Below are positions 59,136-64,000 of a DNA stretch of 64,000 bases, one piece after another (within the stretch, counting starts at the first letter, position 1; every line of letters starts with the position of its first letter). The notes beneath the pieces were generated by a model that was given only the letters and a program-made list of their open reading frames with translations, did not search any database and was not told the origin of the DNA. The DNA is taken from contig NC_037673.1 in the NCBI RefSeq assembly GCF_003255815.1, forward strand, positions 9,404,476 to 9,468,475, in the 5' to 3' direction. Made by a program: the position numbers and the translations under genes. The stretch is from Theropithecus gelada (lineage: Eukaryota; Chordata; Mammalia; Primates; Cercopithecidae).

Positions 59136-59628
59136 ATCTTGATTTACTAACCTACATCTGAGCCAAAATAATGCTTGTTTGAGAATCTACTTTCAGTAAC
59201 AACTGAAAAAAATTTATAAGAGTGTTTTATTGCCAATGCATGAGAAAATATATCACATACTGACAAGATAAAATAAGATTAACATTTACAAAAGGCAAAA
59301 AGCTCACAAGGCTTTGTCGAATAAAATTGGTAATTTGCCTACCATGTATTTACTATGTTATGCTGTTTATCAAATAAAACCCCCTACAATCCCTACAGGA
59401 ATCCTAGATGGTGCCTACATTTTAATATCAGGTTTATAGATGAGAAACTAAGACAACCTGGACTTAAAGCCAGGTCACCTTACTCCACAGGTCACACCCC
59501 CAACCACAGTGGAAGCTACAGCTGTGATGTTAAGAAAACAGAAAATTGCTTATTCAAAATAATAAATTATATACTTATATCCCTCCTGACTCATCTGAAT
59601 AGTGTTCATTTTTATTTATGAATGTAAT
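59136..59628 (+). repeat. Tandem duplication, copy 2 (~490 bp)
   Basis: Second copy of 58273-58759. Contains a roughly 16-base insertion relative to copy 1 near 59253-59275 and a deletion near 59326. Confidence 0.95.
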
Positions 59629-60339
59629 TTTTTTAAGAATGCAAAGTTTTATTGAAGAACCTGCAAAGTTATCTCACATAACAGCAATGTTCCTGCCATC
59701 ACGCTGCATATGGAGATAGATACCTGTAACAATCATCTTTCCCTCTAACATTGCTTCCACTTTCTCCAGTGGATGACAGAGATGACAGACAGGACCTGCA
59801 CATCCAGCTTTCTCTGCTACCCCTTGAGAAAGCTCCATTTATTCCAATCAGTGGACACGCAGCTTCCTGGTTTTCTTACACTTACTGTTACTCATAATCT
59901 CGTGCTGTTGTTTGCATTTTTACTAGTTTCAGCTTATTGTGGGATTTCAATTAACGCACAACTTTGTATTAAAAGTCATAGATTCCACTGCTCCTCCCAG
60001 TGTTTTACACAGGTTTTACTGAAATCCAAACCCCTGCCTAACACACCTCTTTTTCTTCCTCACTTTTCATGGCAAAGTCAGAATTTATTCTTGAGATTTC
60101 AGTCTTCTCAGTCTTTTAGCTTTCCTGGCTATGTGACCACAGAAAGCTGGCATTTCAGCTATGGTCTAGCAGGTCACTGTCCCAGTCTTATTCCCTCAGC
60201 ACTTACCATTTCTGTGAACACCGGCTCAGTATCCAACCACAAGCCCCATCTGCTCTCCTGTGAATTGTCTGGCATTAATGCTGCTTGGGCTGACAGTAGG
60301 TGGATCAACATCCCAGCTCCCTCACCCTTCCTGTAGATG
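59629..60339. other. Unassigned sequence with a 187-codon frame
   Basis: Starts with a T run. Contains the forward frame 59773-60336, with one hydrophobic stretch near codons 40-60 and no recognisable domain. It may be the 5' part of the LTR-like element that ends at 60556. Confidence 0.4.
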
Positions 60340-60556
60340 ACATTTCAGGTTCATGTTCTATACTGTCTCCAGAGTTTCTCAATGGCGCCATTCTCTGGTT
60401 AGCCACAGTGGTAAATTGCTTGGTGATGTATTTTGTATCTCTGTTGTGCCTTGCAAAACCCACTTTCTAATTGCTGTTCCTTGGGATGGTCTCCCAAATA
60501 AAGCACTTGTGTTCGAAATCTTATTTCAGGTCCTGCTGGGGAGTCCAAATTAAGTC
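60340..60556 (+). mobile_element. Possible ERVL-type LTR 3' end
   Basis: Ends with an AATAAA (60497-60502) and a cctgctggggagtccaaatt terminus like those of ERVL LTRs. The left boundary is unknown. Confidence 0.4.
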
Positions 60557-61109
60557 AGCATGATGTATAACATACCCCATCTCCCCTCTCTATAAGGACA
60601 CTTCTTTTAGACTATCTCTTATTTCAGTCCTGAGCTCTACTCTGTCAAGTATTCTGGATACCCATGAGGGCTTAGCAAAAGGGCCTACACCTGTCACCCT
60701 GGATGGGAAGTAGCCACTTCAGGAAAGCTCTGGGTCACAGTTAGAAATGCCCCCACCCTTAAGTTCTCCCTACCCTTGTTCACATTTGGCACTTTATTTA
60801 ACTCTTTTCATTCACATATTTTTAGACCTAGGCTGAATTTAGCAACTTTACATATTCTACCCTTTCTCATTGTGCTAGAGACTTCATCAGGTTCATGCAA
60901 ATGGGGAAATAAAGGTTGAGCAAATAGGGAAATATTATTCTCCATATGGATTGTGAGAGTGTGCAACCTACACCACTACCAGCAGCAGCCCTGGTATTCA
61001 TCCGGCCCCATTGTATTCTGAGGTGCACAATCCAGCCTCCTACTAGACGAACCCAGACTCTTGTTTCTCCATTAACAATGGGGGTGTTGACTCACACATT
61101 AGGTCAACA
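60557..61109. other. Unassigned sequence
   Basis: No gene or repeat recognised. Confidence 0.4.
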
Positions 61110-61325
61110 TAGTTGCAGGAGGTTCTGGAATCTGGCCACTTTGGTCTATCACTTATTAGCTGAGTGACCTTAGACAAGCTATTTAACTTCTCTCCAGCTC
61201 AGTTTCTCATCTGGAAATTGAGAACAATAATGATAACAATGTCATAAAATCTTTGTGTCAGGTGAAATCGTGCATGCTGAGTGCTTTGACAGCACCCAGC
61301 ATTTTGCAGGTTTTTGACAGATATC
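61110..61325 (+). mobile_element. MIR
   Basis: Near full-length MIR: gctgagtgaccttagacaag at 61159-61178, and a tcagtttctcatctgg block at 61200-61215. Confidence 0.85.
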
Positions 61326-62025
61326 AGCCACCGCTGACTCTCTATCTTCCCCCTCTGCAGGCCCAGCCTCCAGGGCGATGACAATGGTGAGAGAGAAATA
61401 TGAGCCCAGCCTGCCAGGTCAGGAACAAGGAGAGCGAGGTGCTGCCTTTCCTTTTCCCTGGCTCCTTCCAAATGGCAGTGTGGACAAACAGAACAGACAA
61501 GACTTTGTGGATGTGGAGCACATCAATTCATCACGCACATCAATTTAACCAGAGTCAGTTAGCAGTATCCCAAAGCTTTGAAGGACAGGGGCTCAATTAA
61601 GCTTTAAATACACAAATCAAATTTCTCGTCTTCATGACTTACTTCTTTACCAGCAAAAAGCCTCCAAAACCCTTCTCAGATCCTTGTCCAAGGTGAGGCT
61701 AAACTCTGTCACTGGTGCGGCTTCCTCTAATTCCCTGTGTTGTTTTGTCTGCTGTGACGCTATCACTCTAAGAGGGAGGCTGCATTCCGAGAATAACAGA
61801 GAAGGACATGTACGGTGCAGTGTTAACGCAGACCTGTCTCTCCACTTGGCTGGAGAACTACGCTCCTCTGCCTGCCCTCGTGCTTGTGGTTAAAAGAATA
61901 TAAATTATTTCACAATTCTCACCCCTCAAACACACTCTCTTTCTTCCTGCAAGAGTTTTTTTTTCTCTTCAGGGTCAACTAGCACATTCTTTTAATTCCC
62001 AGGAAATTATACTTTTCCAGGGATG
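61326..62025. other. Unassigned sequence
   Basis: No gene or repeat recognised; short frames only. Confidence 0.4.
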
Positions 62026-62036
62026 ATTACCACCCA

Positions 62037-62039
<3 letters not shown>

Positions 62040-62088
<49 letters not shown>

Positions 62089-62369
62089 AGAGGGAGTCTA
62101 GCTCTGTTGCTTAGGCTGGAGTGCAGTGGTGTGATCTCGGCTCACTGCAAGCTCCGCCTCCCAGGTTCACGCCATTCTCCTGCCTCAGCCTCCCGAGTAG
62201 CTGGGACTACAGGTGCCCGCCACCACGCCCGGCTAATTTTTTTGTATTTTCAGTAGAGACAGGGTTTTGCCATGTTAGCCAGGATGGTCTCGATCTCTTG
62301 ACCTCATGATCCACCCACCTCGGCCTCCCAAAGTGCTGGGATTACAGGCCTCAGCCACCACGCCCGGCC
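62040..62369 (-). mobile_element. AluY-like, reverse, with 48-base T run
   Basis: Full-length antisense Alu with an AluY-type core. The tail is an uninterrupted run of T at 62040-62087. The direct repeat attaccaccc at 62026-62035 and 62371-62380 is the target-site duplication. Confidence 0.95.
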
Positions 62370-62380
62370 AATTACCACCC

Positions 62381-64000
62381 CATTAAGAGTTTATAAGTCC
62401 AAAGGTAAGACCCTGATCCAATTGGAGCTGGTGCTACTGATGAGAATGAAAATGAGAAACCATCTCTGTGTGCTCCTGGACTGTGAGAGGTAAAATTTGG
62501 AATCTGGTAGCTGTCACGTTTCCTGATAAATTAACCAGAGAAGTGGAGGGAGAGGGGAGGCCTGGGGAAAAGGTGCTCCTCCTAGGCTTCAAGTCCTGAA
62601 GCCAAAGCATATTCTTCACTTTGACTCCCAAAAGTCAACTCACTATTATTCCAATAACACTACTTTTGTTTAGTCTGATTGCGGTATGGTTTCTGTCACT
62701 AGCCAACCTAGCAATGATTATTACATTATTTAAATATGCCATCCATTTCTATTTTTAGGAGGCCCTCATGGGTGATCAACCTCCTGGTTTATGAACCAGT
62801 TCATGCTATGGTAGTGATGGGGAATAACAGTTACCACACTACCCTCTGTGATACCGACTTTGCCTTGACACCCAATGTTTAATGCCTTGACCTAAAGTAA
62901 TGACTAATAAACCGCAATGCCAACAAACAAGAAGCCCACAGAGAACCAGCATCAGTGCAGATGAGTCTCGAGGCAACACCCAAATATCCCATTAGGCCTC
63001 TCTCTTCCTACATACACATATGTTAAGGCTTGAGTTTAATTTTTTTCTCACACTATAAAGCTAAGCTGTGTCAGTAATCCCCATGCCAACCTGCTGGAGA
63101 AAAAGTCAATCTAACATCATTACATTTTTTTGGCTATTTTAATTCAGTTAAGAAAATGAAAAACGACATTTTCCCTAGTACCTGCCTATTTCTAAAGCTA
63201 ACTGGAAATCAGAAACAAAGAAGACAGCCTTTCACTGCTTTACTAATGGGAGCTTGGTCATGTCATTTCCAAGTTCTTCTTTTTCCAAAAGACCCCACCA
63301 ATAGTCCCGTATTCATAAGGCACCTGCTCCCTCACTGCTACAAGTTCGAATCCAGTTTTATTTCCCCTTTGGAGCTTTTCCTGGTGAAATTATAGCTTCT
63401 CAAAGTGAAGGTGAACAGTGTGCTGGCTTATCTGGTCCCTCTGTCACCTTCTCTACCCCTCATCTGCCCTCTGCAGGTCAGGGGGTCAACAGTCTCCAGG
63501 ACAGGTGTTAACTAACCCTCCCCTGGAGGCACCACGTGTTGGGCAGTGAGAAACCCAAACTACATTCCAGACTCACTCATTTGAAAATGGAATTAATAAA
63601 ACTGGGAATTAATGAATAACATTATTTTAGAAGGAGTCACAATTGCAAGGTGCCCTGCTAATCCAGCATCCAAAAACCTGCTGGAATTTACTCTGTCATC
63701 GTTGGTGACACACAGCATTATTACATCTTAGTTGCTTAATCCATAAGAAGCAGGTAAGATGCCAAGCAATTCCTTGGAGTTATGGTAAAAGTTATTCATG
63801 CAAACACTATATTTGTTAAGTGATTCAAGCATAAAGGTCATTCAATGCTTACGCTCTTTCTAATGCCCTTCTTATGCTTCTTCTTTTAAAGCCTGGTGGC
63901 AAGAGCAGTCCCAACTCAGAACACAGGAGTACAACTTGAATTCAGGGAATTTAAGATGATCTCTAAATCAGGATGAGTCTTAACAATCCAAACTATGTCT
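62381..64000. other. Unassigned sequence to window end
   Basis: About 1.6 kb with no recognised repeat or exon; frames of up to 79 codons only. Confidence 0.45.

Overview
The window is nuclear DNA from a catarrhine primate. Alu elements of several ages are present, including AluY, along with primate L1P/L1PA 3' ends, older L1M, L2 and MIR, and MaLR and other ERV LTRs. The AluY at 11911-12212 and the L1PA 3' ends near 53000 and 55900 carry variants that I associate from memory with Old World monkeys. I therefore lean towards a cercopithecid draft assembly over human, but this is inference. The 228-base N run inside an L1 (52734-52961) also fits a draft assembly.

I found no convincing protein-coding exon, tRNA, snRNA, CRISPR array, CpG island or operon. 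Every open frame is L1 ORF2 debris, an Alu-antisense frame, a frame through Ns or a minisatellite, or a short chance frame. The window is best read as intergenic or deep intronic sequence.

Layout. 1-6450 is one old forward L1M broken up by later insertions (a reverse L1 fragment carrying an Alu, two forward L1P copies, an Alu monomer and a full Alu). 6450-16350 holds L2, MER5A-like elements, an L1MA, three closely spaced Alus in alternating orientation and a solitary LTR. 16350-27500 holds an MLT1 LTR, a 5'-truncated L1P with an odd 5' junction, Alus, a MIR, an L1M/HAL1-like fragment and two long repeat-poor stretches. 27500-35150 holds MER20, MIR, L1ME and Alus. 35150-38340 is the most unusual part: a 60-bp inverted copy flanked by a 16-bp direct repeat, a five-unit minisatellite, a G-rich polypurine tract and a fold-back inside an LTR. 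38340-52600 is repeat-poor apart from an LTR, an L1M with Alus, L2, MIR and one further LTR. 52600-64000 holds the gapped L1PA, a THE1/MST LTR, tail-to-tail L2s, more LTRs, a roughly 490-bp tandem duplication split by an MST-type LTR, and a young-looking AluY with a 48-T run.

The most interesting signals are structural. Three places (18023-18314, 35318-36602, 37889-38040) show short, nearly identical inverted copies of nearby DNA, the pattern expected from local replication template switching. None is evidence of a new molecular system. Repeat family names come from recall of consensus sequences and boundaries were placed by eye, so expect errors of about 5-30 bases, more for the oldest elements.
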